From the NCBI RefSeq assembly GCF_042701255.1, contig NZ_CP170554.1:2542001-2606000 (forward strand): a stretch of DNA of 64,000 nucleotides, in the 5' to 3' direction. The position numbers and the translations under genes were made by a program. This document shows, in pieces, positions 56,456 to 64,000 of this stretch. Below the pieces are notes generated by a model, which was given only the letters and a program-made list of their open reading frames with translations, was not told the origin of the DNA and ran no database searches. How positions within the stretch are numbered: position 1 is the stretch's first letter; the number at the start of each line of letters is the position of its first letter. The DNA comes from Tahibacter sp042701255 (GTDB lineage Bacteria > Pseudomonadota > Gammaproteobacteria > Xanthomonadales > Rhodanobacteraceae).

Positions 56456-57297
56456 GCATGCAGCTGTGCGGGTTCCCGGTCGGTCTCGACCAGCCGCTGT
56501 TCCTGATCGCCGGTCCCTGCGTGATCGAGTCGCTGCAGCTGCAGATCGACACGGCCGGCACGCTCAAGGAAATCACCGGCCGGCTCGGCGTGAACTTCAT
56601 CTTCAAGTCGAGCTTCGACAAGGCCAACCGCACCTCGGGCACGAGCTTCCGCGGCCCGGGCCTGGAGGAAGGGCTCAAGGTGCTCAGTGAGGTGAAGCGC
56701 CAGCTCGGCGTGCCGGTGCTGACCGACGTGCACGAATACACGCCGATGAACGAGGTCGCCAGCGTCGTCGACGTGCTGCAGACGCCGGCCTTCCTGTGCC
56801 GCCAGACCGATTTCATCCAGAACGTCGCGCGCGCCGGCAAGCCGGTCAACATCAAGAAGGGCCAGTTCCTGTCGCCCTGGGAGATGAAGCACGTCGCGGC
56901 CAAGGCCAAGGCCACCGGCAACGAGCAGATCCTGGTCTGCGAGCGCGGCGCGAGCTTCGGCTACAACAATCTCGTCTCGGACATGCGCAGCCTGTCGGTC
57001 ATGCGCGATACGGGCTGCCCGGTCGTGTTCGACGCGACCCATTCGGTGCAGCTGCCCGGCGGCGCCGACGGCAAGTCCGGCGGCCAGCGCGAGTTCGTGC
57101 CGGTGCTGTCGCGTGCGGCCGTCGCGGTCGGCATCGCGGGCCTGTTCGCCGAAACGCATCCGGATCCGGACAAGGCGCTCAGCGACGGCCCGAATGCCTG
57201 GCCGCTGGGAAAGATGGAAATGCTGCTGGAGACGCTGCTCGACATCGATGCGGCAGCCAAGCGTGCACTCGCGCGCGAGGCGGCCGCCCAGGCGTGA
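56452..57297 (+). CDS. kdsA: 3-deoxy-8-phosphooctulonate synthase
   Basis: Condenses PEP and arabinose 5-phosphate to KDO-8-P for lipopolysaccharide. 281 residues from the ATG at 56452, overlapping the pyrG stop (ATGA). Signature FLIAGPCVIES, FKSSFDKANRTS and PVVFDATHSVQLPG are conserved. Presence indicates an LPS outer membrane. Confidence 0.97.
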
Positions 57298-57323
57298 CCG
57301 AACGACGTAGTCGGGGAGGGGCC

Positions 57324-58520
57324 ATGAACGCGTTTGCCGTGATGTTCGCCTCGTTCGCCATCCTGTTCGCCGCGAATGCCGCGGCGCAGGACCGGCTGTT
57401 GCCGGAGCTGGCGCCTGCGCATGCGGTCGCTTGGTTCGGTGATTCAGCCGCCTCCCACGGTGCCGAGTTCGTCGTCGGTGCCCCGGCCGGCGTGGGTTTC
57501 GCGATGGTGTACCGGCGCAGCGACGCGGGCTGGGCGCCGGTGCAGCGCCTCACGCCCGACGTCCTGCGTGCCTACGGCTATCGCGTCGCGATCGGCAGCG
57601 GCTGGATCGCCGTCGCCGGGCGAGACCTCGACGCGCCCGGGTGGCCGACGTCGATCGACCTGTACCGGAGCACGCCCTCGGGCTGGCAGTTCACCCAGCG
57701 CGTCGCATCGCCGTGGCCGGACCTCGACGGCTATGTCTGGTCGATGGCCGTGACTGCGGATTCGCTGATCGTCGGCCTCGCGCGTTCCGACGCCGAAGGC
57801 GGCATCATCGGCCGCAGCGTGTTCGTCTACGACCGCAGCGCCGGCACGAACGTCTGGCAGCCGCCGCAGGAGCTCGTCGAGCCGGCCTGCCCGTTCGCGC
57901 ATGCGGGCTATGCGCTGGGCGCCAGCGACAGCGTGCTCGTGATCACCGACCCGCTCGCGCGGCCGGCCGGCGCCAACGGCGGCGCCTGCAGCTTCGTGCG
58001 CGATGCCGGTCATTGGCGCTTCAAGCGGTTGACCTCCTCGCCGCAGCCGGCGCAGACGCATTCCTACGGCAACGCCGTCGCGGTCTGCGGCGATACGGTC
58101 GCCGTGTCCACGGTAGCGAGCGGCACTGCGCCGCAGCCGGACGGCTATGTCTCGGTATTCCACGTCAACGATCTGCCGGGACCCGTGCTCGAAGCCGCGC
58201 CGATCACGCCGCCGCCGGGTACGGCGAACGCACGCTTTTTCGGCACACGTCTGGCCTGCGACGGCAACGTCGTCGCGATCGGCGGCACCGAAAGCCGCCG
58301 CGCCTTCACCGCGACCGTGCACGGCGCGCGCAGCGTGCAGGAAGTCCAGATCACCGATGCGACGATGCATCTGCCGCGCAGCCTCGCGGTGGCCGGCGGC
58401 GACGTCCTGATCGGTGATCCGGGCAGTCCGTTCACCTCGCCCGCCCCGCCGGGCAACATCGGCGTCGTCTATGTGTTCCGCGGCGCCGGCGAAACGCTCT
58501 TCGCGCACGGTTTCGAATGA
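57324..58520 (+). CDS. secreted propeller-like protein with C-terminal LFAHGFE (first of a tandem pair)
   Basis: 398 residues, RBS GGGAGGGG. Signal peptide FAVMFASFAILFAANAAAQ. The mature part is built of about seven WD/FG-GAP-like blades, with motifs such as AVAWFGDSAASHG, GYRVAIGSGWIAVAG, YGNAVAVCGDTVAVS and GTRLACDGNVVAIGG. It ends GETLFAHGFE, the tag shared with three other secreted proteins here. It lies between kdsA and eno, where relatives usually have none. A paralogue follows. Function unknown; surface or periplasmic binding is likely. Confidence 0.86.
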   Translation: MNAFAVMFASFAILFAANAAAQDRLLPELAPAHAVAWFGDSAASHGAEFVVGAPAGVGFAMVYRRSDAGWAPVQRLTPDVLRAYGYRVAIGSGWIAVAGRDLDAPGWPTSIDLYRSTPSGWQFTQRVASPWPDLDGYVWSMAVTADSLIVGLARSDAEGGIIGRSVFVYDRSAGTNVWQPPQELVEPACPFAHAGYALGASDSVLVITDPLARPAGANGGACSFVRDAGHWRFKRLTSSPQPAQTHSYGNAVAVCGDTVAVSTVASGTAPQPDGYVSVFHVNDLPGPVLEAAPITPPPGTANARFFGTRLACDGNVVAIGGTESRRAFTATVHGARSVQEVQITDATMHLPRSLAVAGGDVLIGDPGSPFTSPAPPGNIGVVYVFRGAGETLFAHGFE

Positions 58521-58709
58521 ACGTCGAACCGGGCCTGCATTCCACCGTGTCCGTCGTCGGAATCCCGCTGCAAGGCCGGGAGCGACCGGATGATCATGAA
58601 TGCGACGGAAGAACGATGACCTGTAGTGCGAGGCGGACCGGCACGGTATTCCCGAGCCGCGGCCGCCCGCGCTAACCCAACGGCAATCGCTCGGTCACGG
58701 GGAAACGAC

Positions 58710-59915
58710 ATGGTCACGATCTTACGCCGCGTCATACGCAGGGGATTTGCAGGACTGTTCGCCGCGGCGCTGGCCGCCATGGCGCCGATGGTCGCCGCTC
58801 AACAGGCGCTCACGCCGCACGGTTCGTTCGGCAGCTGGTATGGCCACGGACTCGCCGTCGGCGACGGATTCGCCGCGATCGGCACCGGCAGCAGCGGCGG
58901 TTTCGTCGACGTCTACCGCCGCGACGGCGGCGGCTGGCAGTTCGAAACCTCGCTGCTGCCGACCGACAGCAACGCCTTCGGCTACCGCGTGGCGCTCGGC
59001 GGCGGCTGGCTCGCCGTGGCCAATCGCAATATCTCGGCCAGCGGCTGGCCGAACTACATCGATCTGTTCCGCCGTGACGGCGGCAACTGGACCTTCCGGC
59101 AGCGCGTCGCGATGCCGTTCTCGTCGGCGAACAGCGCGGGCTATGTCGAGAAGCTCGTCGTCTCGGCCGATGCGCTGGTCGCCTCGACGCTGAATATCGC
59201 CGTCGAGGGCGAGATCGCGTCGATACGCACCTATGCATTCGATTTCGTCGACGGCAGCTGGGGCACGGCGCAGCTGCTGCAGCCGCCGTATACGGCCAAT
59301 TTCTTCGGCGAGAGTCTGGCGCTTTCCGGCGATCTGCTCGCCGTTTCGACGTGGCGCGACCGGGTCGGCCCGAGCACCGGCGCGGTTTCGCTGTTTCGCC
59401 GCAGCGGCACGGCCTGGACGCACGTCACCGTGGTGACGTCGCCGACGCCGGCACAGCTGGATGTCGGCGCCTCGATAGCCCTGTGCGGCAATCGCCTGGC
59501 CGTGCTTGCGCAGCCGCTGCCGGAACAACCGGGGCCGGTGCAGAACCGCGTGCTGACGTACACCGGATCGGGCCCCGTCTGGAGTTCCGAGGGGGCGCCG
59601 CTGCTGTCGCCGACAGCCTCGCCGAACCCGCAATACGACAGCTTCGGTAAAAGACTGGCCTGCAGCGATTCGGCGCTGGCCATGATGGACAGCCAGGCCG
59701 GCAAGGCGGCGGTGTCGCTGACCGGCCCGCGTACGGTGCAGACGCTCAGCGTCGCATTGCCCTCGCACTCGCCGGGTGACAGCATCGCCGTCCACGGCGG
59801 CGACGTGCTCGTCGCCGACTACATGGGACCCCTCGGCCCGCCGAATGCCATGCCCGGCATCGTGTTCGCGTTCAACGGCGCGATCGACGCGATCTTTGCG
59901 CACGGCTTCGACTGA
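58710..59915 (+). CDS. secreted propeller-like protein with C-terminal IFAHGFD (second of a tandem pair)
   Basis: 401 residues from the ATG at 58710. Signal peptide RRGFAGLFAAALAAMAPMVAAQ. Blade motifs match the upstream paralogue: HGLAVGDGFAAIGTG, FGYRVALGGGWLAVANR, FGESLALSGDLLAVS and GASIALCGNRLAVLA. Ends IDAIFAHGFD. Order and spacing of blades are shared with the neighbour, so the pair arose by duplication, but sequences have diverged widely except at the blades and the final tag. Confidence 0.86.
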   Translation: MVTILRRVIRRGFAGLFAAALAAMAPMVAAQQALTPHGSFGSWYGHGLAVGDGFAAIGTGSSGGFVDVYRRDGGGWQFETSLLPTDSNAFGYRVALGGGWLAVANRNISASGWPNYIDLFRRDGGNWTFRQRVAMPFSSANSAGYVEKLVVSADALVASTLNIAVEGEIASIRTYAFDFVDGSWGTAQLLQPPYTANFFGESLALSGDLLAVSTWRDRVGPSTGAVSLFRRSGTAWTHVTVVTSPTPAQLDVGASIALCGNRLAVLAQPLPEQPGPVQNRVLTYTGSGPVWSSEGAPLLSPTASPNPQYDSFGKRLACSDSALAMMDSQAGKAAVSLTGPRTVQTLSVALPSHSPGDSIAVHGGDVLVADYMGPLGPPNAMPGIVFAFNGAIDAIFAHGFD

Positions 59916-59946
59916 CTTTTTTCTTCGCAACGGACTTCAAGCCCTG

Positions 59947-61239
59947 ATGAACATCACCAAGATCCACGCGCGCGAAATCCTCGACTCCCGCGGCAATCCC
60001 ACGCTCGAAGCCGAAGTCACCCTGGCGAGCGGCCATACCGGCCGTGCCGCCGTGCCCTCGGGTGCGTCGACCGGCTCGCGCGAGGCGGTGGAGCTGCGCG
60101 ACGGCGACAAGACGCGCTATCTCGGCAAGGGCGTGACCAAGGCCGTGGCCAACGTCAACACAACGATCGCCGCGGCGCTGGCCGGTTTCGATGCGGCCGA
60201 CCAGGCCGCGCTGGACCGCAAGCTCATCGCGCTGGACGGCTCGCCGAACAAGAACCACCTCGGCGCCAATGCGCTGCTCGGCGTGTCGCTGGCCAATGCG
60301 CACGCGGTCGCCGCGGCGCGCGGCCTGCCGCTGTGGAAGCATCTGGCCGGCGTGCGCGCGGCGCGCCTGCCGGTGCCGATGATGAACATCGTCAACGGCG
60401 GCGCGCATGCGGACAACAACGTCGACATGCAGGAATTCATGGTGCTGCCGGTCGGCTGCGCGAGCTTCTCCGAAGCGCTGCGCTGCGGCACCGAGATCTT
60501 TCATGCGCTGAAGTCCGTGCTCAAGAGCCGCGGCCTGTCGACCGCGGTCGGCGACGAAGGCGGCTTCGCGCCGGATCTGAAATCGAACGAGGAAGCCGTC
60601 GAGACGATTCTCGAAGCGATCGCCAAGGCCGGCTACAAGGCCGGCGAGGACGTGTTCCTCGGTCTGGACGTGGCCAGCTCGGAATTCTTCGAGAACGGCA
60701 AGTACAACCTGCACGGCGAAGGCAAGCGCCTGAGCTCGGAGCAGTTCGCCGACTTCCTCGCCGACTGGTGCGCACGCTATCCGATCATCACGGTAGAGGA
60801 CGGCATGGCCGAAGGCGACTGGGACGGCTGGAAGGTGCTGACCGACAAGCTCGGCAAGAAGATCCAGCTCGTCGGCGACGATCTGTTCGTGACCAACACG
60901 GCGATCTTCAAGCAGGGCATCGACCAGGGCATCGCCAATTCGATCCTGATCAAGGTCAACCAGATCGGCACCCTGACCGAGACGCTCGAAGCGATCGCGA
61001 TGGCCGAGGCGGCGCGCTATTCGTCCGTCGTCTCGCACCGCTCCGGCGAGACCGAGGACACGACGATCGCCGACATCTCGGTCGCGACGACGGCGACTCA
61101 GATCAAGACCGGCTCGCTGTGCCGCAGCGACCGCGTGGCCAAGTACAACCAGCTGCTGCGCATCGAGGAAGCGCTGGGTGCCGACGCGGTCTACGCGGGC
61201 CGCAACGCGTTCCCGAACCTGCCCGAGCTGTTCCGCTGA
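59947..61239 (+). CDS. eno: enolase
   Basis: Glycolytic enzyme converting 2-phosphoglycerate to PEP; also a degradosome partner in some bacteria. 430 residues from the ATG at 59947. Motifs: ILDSRGNPTLEAEV, GAHADNNVDMQEFM, VGDEGGFAPDL, VGDDLFVTN and SVVSHRSGETEDTTIAD. Followed by ftsB-ispD, a classic order. Confidence 0.98.
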   Translation: MNITKIHAREILDSRGNPTLEAEVTLASGHTGRAAVPSGASTGSREAVELRDGDKTRYLGKGVTKAVANVNTTIAAALAGFDAADQAALDRKLIALDGSPNKNHLGANALLGVSLANAHAVAAARGLPLWKHLAGVRAARLPVPMMNIVNGGAHADNNVDMQEFMVLPVGCASFSEALRCGTEIFHALKSVLKSRGLSTAVGDEGGFAPDLKSNEEAVETILEAIAKAGYKAGEDVFLGLDVASSEFFENGKYNLHGEGKRLSSEQFADFLADWCARYPIITVEDGMAEGDWDGWKVLTDKLGKKIQLVGDDLFVTNTAIFKQGIDQGIANSILIKVNQIGTLTETLEAIAMAEAARYSSVVSHRSGETEDTTIADISVATTATQIKTGSLCRSDRVAKYNQLLRIEEALGADAVYAGRNAFPNLPELFR

Positions 61240-61249
61240 GGTCTGTGCC

Positions 61250-61567
61250 GTGCTGCGTTACGCCGCCCTGATCCTGCTGATCCTGCTGATCGTGCTGCAG
61301 ATAAAACTGTGGACCGGATCGGGCGGCGTGCGCGACGTCGAAAGCCTGCGTCAGAGCGTGGCCGAGACGCGCAAGGCCAACGAGGTCCTCAAGGCGCGCA
61401 ACGAGGCGCTGCAGGCCGAGGTACAGGATCTCAAGGAAGGCCGCGACGCGATCGAAGGTCGCGCGCGTTCGGAACTGGGCCTGGTCAAGCCGGGCGAGAC
61501 CTTCTATCAGATCGTCGAGCCGGCACCGGCCGCGACGGCGCCCAAGCCGCCGGCGCAGCAGCGGTGA
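61250..61567 (+). CDS. ftsB: cell division protein FtsB
   Basis: Bitopic divisome protein that links FtsL and FtsQ. 105 residues from a GTG at 61250. Transmembrane helix RYAALILLILLIVLQIKLW, then a coiled coil (VESLRQSVAETRKANEVLKARNE split over heptads) and the conserved region AIEGRARSELGLVKPGETFYQ. The eno-ftsB-ispD order supports the call. Confidence 0.93.
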   Translation: MLRYAALILLILLIVLQIKLWTGSGGVRDVESLRQSVAETRKANEVLKARNEALQAEVQDLKEGRDAIEGRARSELGLVKPGETFYQIVEPAPAATAPKPPAQQR

Positions 61568-62253
61568 GCGGCCACTGGTGCGTGGTTCCCGCGGCCGGGC
61601 GCGGCCGCCGCTTCGGCGGCGACGTGCCCAAGCAATACCTGCGTCTGCACGACAAGCCGCTGCTGCTGCACACCCTGGAGCGCCTTGCCGCGCATCCGCG
61701 CATCGCCGGTCTCATGCTCGTCGTCGCGGCCGACGATGCGAGCTGGGCGCAGGGCCTCGTCGAGGTGCTCGGCAAGCCGCTGCTGCGCGCGACCGGCGGC
61801 GCCGAACGCGCCGACTCGGTGCTGGCCGGCCTGCGCGCGCTGCCGGCTTCGGTCGCGGCCGGCGACGCCGTGCTCGTGCACGACGCCGCGCGGCCCTGCG
61901 TGCGCGCGGCCGACATCTCGCGCCTGATCGACCTGGCCGTGCCGGCCGGCGGCGGTCTGCTCGCCGCGCCGCTGCGCGACACGCTCAAGCGCGCCGACGC
62001 GCAGGGCCGCGTCGCCGCGACCGAGCCGCGCGAAGCGCGCTGGCGCGCATTGACGCCGCAGCTGTTTCCGCGCGCCGCGCTCGAGGCCGCGCTGGCCGCG
62101 GCCGCGGCGTCCGGCATCGCGGTCACCGACGAGGCCATGGCCATGGAGCGCGCCGGCCACGCGCCGCTGCTCGTCGAAGGCAGCGAGGACAACATCAAGG
62201 TGACGACGCCGGCCGATCTCGCGCTGGCGGAATTCATCCTGCAGCGCGCGTAG
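61564..62253 (+). CDS. ispD: 2-C-methyl-D-erythritol 4-phosphate cytidylyltransferase
   Basis: Third step of the MEP isoprenoid pathway: forms CDP-ME. 229 residues from a GTG that overlaps the ftsB stop (GTGA). Motifs: VVPAAGRGRRFGGDVPKQY, LVHDAARPCV and the end GSEDNIKVTTPADLALAE. ispF follows after a repeat-filled gap; the two are fused in some bacteria. Confidence 0.96.
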   Translation: MSGHWCVVPAAGRGRRFGGDVPKQYLRLHDKPLLLHTLERLAAHPRIAGLMLVVAADDASWAQGLVEVLGKPLLRATGGAERADSVLAGLRALPASVAAGDAVLVHDAARPCVRAADISRLIDLAVPAGGGLLAAPLRDTLKRADAQGRVAATEPREARWRALTPQLFPRAALEAALAAAAASGIAVTDEAMAMERAGHAPLLVEGSEDNIKVTTPADLALAEFILQRA

Positions 62254-62254
62254 A

Positions 62255-62520
62255 TTGCGGTGAGCGCAGCGAACCGCAACGTCGGGGTGCCGTCGCCTGG
62301 CGTGCGTGTGCCGGGAGCGTCGTTTCCTCGGCGCGTACGCACTCGGTTGCGGCGTTTTCTTCGTTTTGGCGGTTGTCGCGGCGGGTAGAGCGCGATGTTG
62401 CGGTTCGCGGTGCTCACTGCAGCCTGCGACGACGTAAGGGCCGCGGTGTTGCGGTTCGTTGGATCTACTGCAATCGGCGGCGTGCAGACCGCGATGCTGC
62501 GGTTCGCTGCGCTCATCACA
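62255..62520. repeat. REP-like repeats between ispD and ispF
   Basis: A copy of the TTGCGGTGAGCGCAGC... palindrome at 62255-62279 and three spaced relatives near 62397, 62448 and 62497 (TGCGGTTCG cores), about 50 bases apart and in inverse orientation to the first. They occupy most of the 293-base gap, which holds no gene. Confidence 0.72.
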
Positions 62521-62546
62521 GTTCACGGAATTCACGGATTTCTCGG

Positions 62547-63026
62547 ATGCGAATTGGACAGGGTTTCGATGTGCACGCGTTCGGTCCCGGCGACCACGTC
62601 GTGCTCGGCGGCGTCGCGGTGCCGCATACGCACGGCGTGGTGGCGCATTCGGACGGCGACGTGGTCATCCACGCGCTCTGCGATGCGCTGCTCGGCGCGC
62701 TCGCGCTCGGCGACATCGGCACGCATTTTCCGCCGAGCGACGAGCGCTGGCGCGGCGCCGACAGCCGCACGTTCCTGCGTCACTGCCGCGAGCTCATGCG
62801 CGAGCGCGGCTACGTGCTCGGCAATGCCGATGTGACGGTGATCGCCGAGCGGCCCAAGGTCGGACCGCATGCGGCGGCCATGCGCGAGCGGCTCGCGGCC
62901 GATCTCGGCTGTGCGGTCGACGCGATCAGCGTCAAGGCCACGACCAGCGAGCGCCTGGGCTTCACCGGTCGCGGCGAGGGCATCGCGGCGATGGCGGTCG
63001 CCTTGCTGCAGCGGAGCGGCGAATGA
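62547..63026 (+). CDS. ispF: 2-C-methyl-D-erythritol 2,4-cyclodiphosphate synthase
   Basis: Fifth step of the MEP pathway. 159 residues. Metal ligands in GQGFDVHAF and the AHSDGDVVIHALCDALLGA block; end motif KATTSERLGFTGRGEGI. The stop overlaps truD by 4 bases. Normal length and complete motif set. Confidence 0.97.
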   Translation: MRIGQGFDVHAFGPGDHVVLGGVAVPHTHGVVAHSDGDVVIHALCDALLGALALGDIGTHFPPSDERWRGADSRTFLRHCRELMRERGYVLGNADVTVIAERPKVGPHAAAMRERLAADLGCAVDAISVKATTSERLGFTGRGEGIAAMAVALLQRSGE

Positions 63027-64000
63027 CGGCCTGGCCGCATGCGTTCGGCGGGCCGCCGCTGCGCGCGCGCCTGCGTGCGACGCACGAGGATTTCTTCGTC
63101 GACGAGGATCTGGGCTTCGCGCCCGACGGCGCCGGCGAGCACGTGTTCCTGCGCGTGGAAAAACGCGGCGCGAATACCGAATGGGTCGCGCGTGCGCTTG
63201 CGCGCTTCGCCGGCGTGCCGGTCGAGGCCGTCAGTTATGCCGGGCTCAAGGATCGCCATGCGGTCACGCGCCAGACGTTCTCGATCGCCGTGCCGCTCAA
63301 GCGCGAACTGGACTGGTCGACGTTGACCGACGCCGAATTCCGCGTGCTCGAAGCGCAACGTCACGGCCGCAAGCTGCGCCGCGGCGCGCTCGCGCGCAAC
63401 CGCTTCCGCATCGTGCTGCGCGATGTCGCCGGCGACCGCAAGGCCGCGGCCGCGCGTCTGGCCGCGATCGCGGAGCACGGCGTGCCGAATTATTTCGGCG
63501 AGCAGCGCTTCGGCCGCGACGGCGACAATCTCGCGCGCGCCCAGGCCATGTTCGACGGCCGCCGCGTCCAGCGCCACGAGCGCAGCCTGCTGCTGTCGGC
63601 CGCGCGTTCGCAGATCTTCAACGCGGCGCTGGCCGCGCGCGTGGAGCGGCAGGACTGGGATCGCGCGCTGGCCGGCGAAGTCTGGATGCTTGCCGGCAGC
63701 CACAGCATCTTCGGTCCGGAAGCGATGACGGATGCCTTGCAGGAGCGGCTGCAGCGCAAGGACATCCATCCGACCGGCCCGCTCTGGGGTGAAGGCGCGC
63801 TGCGCAGCGCCGATGCGGTCGCCGGGCTCGAGCAGGCCGCGGCCGAGGACTGGGCCGGTCTTGCGCGCGGGCTGGAGAAGGCAGGCCTCGCCCAGGAGCG
63901 GCGCAGCCTGCGTCTGGTGCCGGAAGACCTGCGCTGGGAATGGCTGGCCGAGACGGCGCTGTGCGTCGAATTCGCGCTGCCGGCCGGCAGCTATGCGACC
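63023..64000 (+). CDS. truD: tRNA pseudouridine-13 synthase TruD, 3' end outside window
   Basis: Makes pseudouridine 13 in tRNA-Glu. 326 residues are visible; the frame is still open at 64000, where GSYAT is reached, so only a few residues are missing. The catalytic Asp77 lies in YAGLKDRHAVTRQ. PNYFGEQRFGRDGDN and RSLLLSAARSQIFNAAL are also typical. surE would be expected next. Confidence 0.94.
   Translation, partial: MTAWPHAFGGPPLRARLRATHEDFFVDEDLGFAPDGAGEHVFLRVEKRGANTEWVARALARFAGVPVEAVSYAGLKDRHAVTRQTFSIAVPLKRELDWSTLTDAEFRVLEAQRHGRKLRRGALARNRFRIVLRDVAGDRKAAAARLAAIAEHGVPNYFGEQRFGRDGDNLARAQAMFDGRRVQRHERSLLLSAARSQIFNAALAARVERQDWDRALAGEVWMLAGSHSIFGPEAMTDALQERLQRKDIHPTGPLWGEGALRSADAVAGLEQAAAEDWAGLARGLEKAGLAQERRSLRLVPEDLRWEWLAETALCVEFALPAGSYAT

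Noticed and set aside
62395..62535. Short reverse frame with repeating NEPQHR-type peptides
   Set aside because: Produced by the REP-like DNA repeats between ispD and ispF, not by a protein repeat.

Overview
This is a chromosomal segment of roughly 70% GC from a gammaproteobacterium. Gene order points to the Lysobacterales (Xanthomonadales), and the window most resembles Rhodanobacteraceae such as Dokdonella. The diagnostic blocks are fabF-pabB-pabC-mltG-tmk-holB-pilZ, rpoE-rseA-mucD-lepA-lepB-DUF4845-rnc-era-recO, pyrG-kdsA...eno-ftsB-ispD-ispF-truD, and nagZ-hpt-MTIP. The family-level placement is an inference from synteny and codon use; no marker gene was compared.

Layout. (1) 1-7.2 kb: fatty-acid elongation, folate, peptidoglycan lytic, dTMP, DNA polymerase and pilus genes in a tightly overlapping forward operon, ending with a ketopantoate reductase-like gene. 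(2) 7.3-12.6 kb: a reverse FadB-like beta-oxidation enzyme, then a small protein resembling the N-terminal domain of Ycf46-type AAA+ proteins, coupled to a FimX-like REC-PAS-GAF-GGDEF-EAL protein whose frame is broken once. (3) 12.6-21.6 kb: the sigma-E regulon core, with two sigma-E-like promoters visible, followed by the lepA-recO housekeeping operon. (4) 21.6-22.1 kb: a short degenerate type I-F CRISPR array with no cas genes nearby. (5) 22-30.4 kb: a REC-HPt phosphorelay protein, an AsmA-like YdbH/YdbL envelope-lipid pair, rlmD, a CYTH protein, nagZ, purine salvage and a cold-shock gene. (6) 30.4-43.1 kb: a propeller-type diguanylate cyclase, an unknown secreted four-cysteine protein, tRNA-Pro(CGG), amino-acid and peptide catabolic enzymes, a tiny Gln/Lys-rich secreted protein and a 1109-residue Ig-repeat surface protein. 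(7) 43.5-54.5 kb, all reverse: parE, a beta-helix surface protein, a glycan cassette (methyltransferase, double glycosyltransferase, helical protein, UDP-GlcNAc 2-epimerase) and a long aminopeptidase P. (8) 54.8-64 kb: pyrG-kdsA, two tandem secreted propeller proteins, then eno-ftsB-ispD-ispF-truD; truD runs off the window.

The most interesting signal is a shared extreme C-terminal motif, roughly [DE]-x-[IL]-F-A-[HG]-[GS]-F-[EDG]. It occurs on four secreted proteins with three unrelated folds (two propellers, one Ig-repeat protein, one beta-helix). It looks like a short sorting or export tag and does not match the PEP-CTERM, GlyGly-CTERM or LPXTG patterns. Other points of note are the cas-less CRISPR remnant with an intrinsic terminator inside one spacer, the frameshifted FimX-like protein, a PabB with Ala at the usual catalytic Lys, and a lipoprotein that seems to combine YnbE and YdbL.
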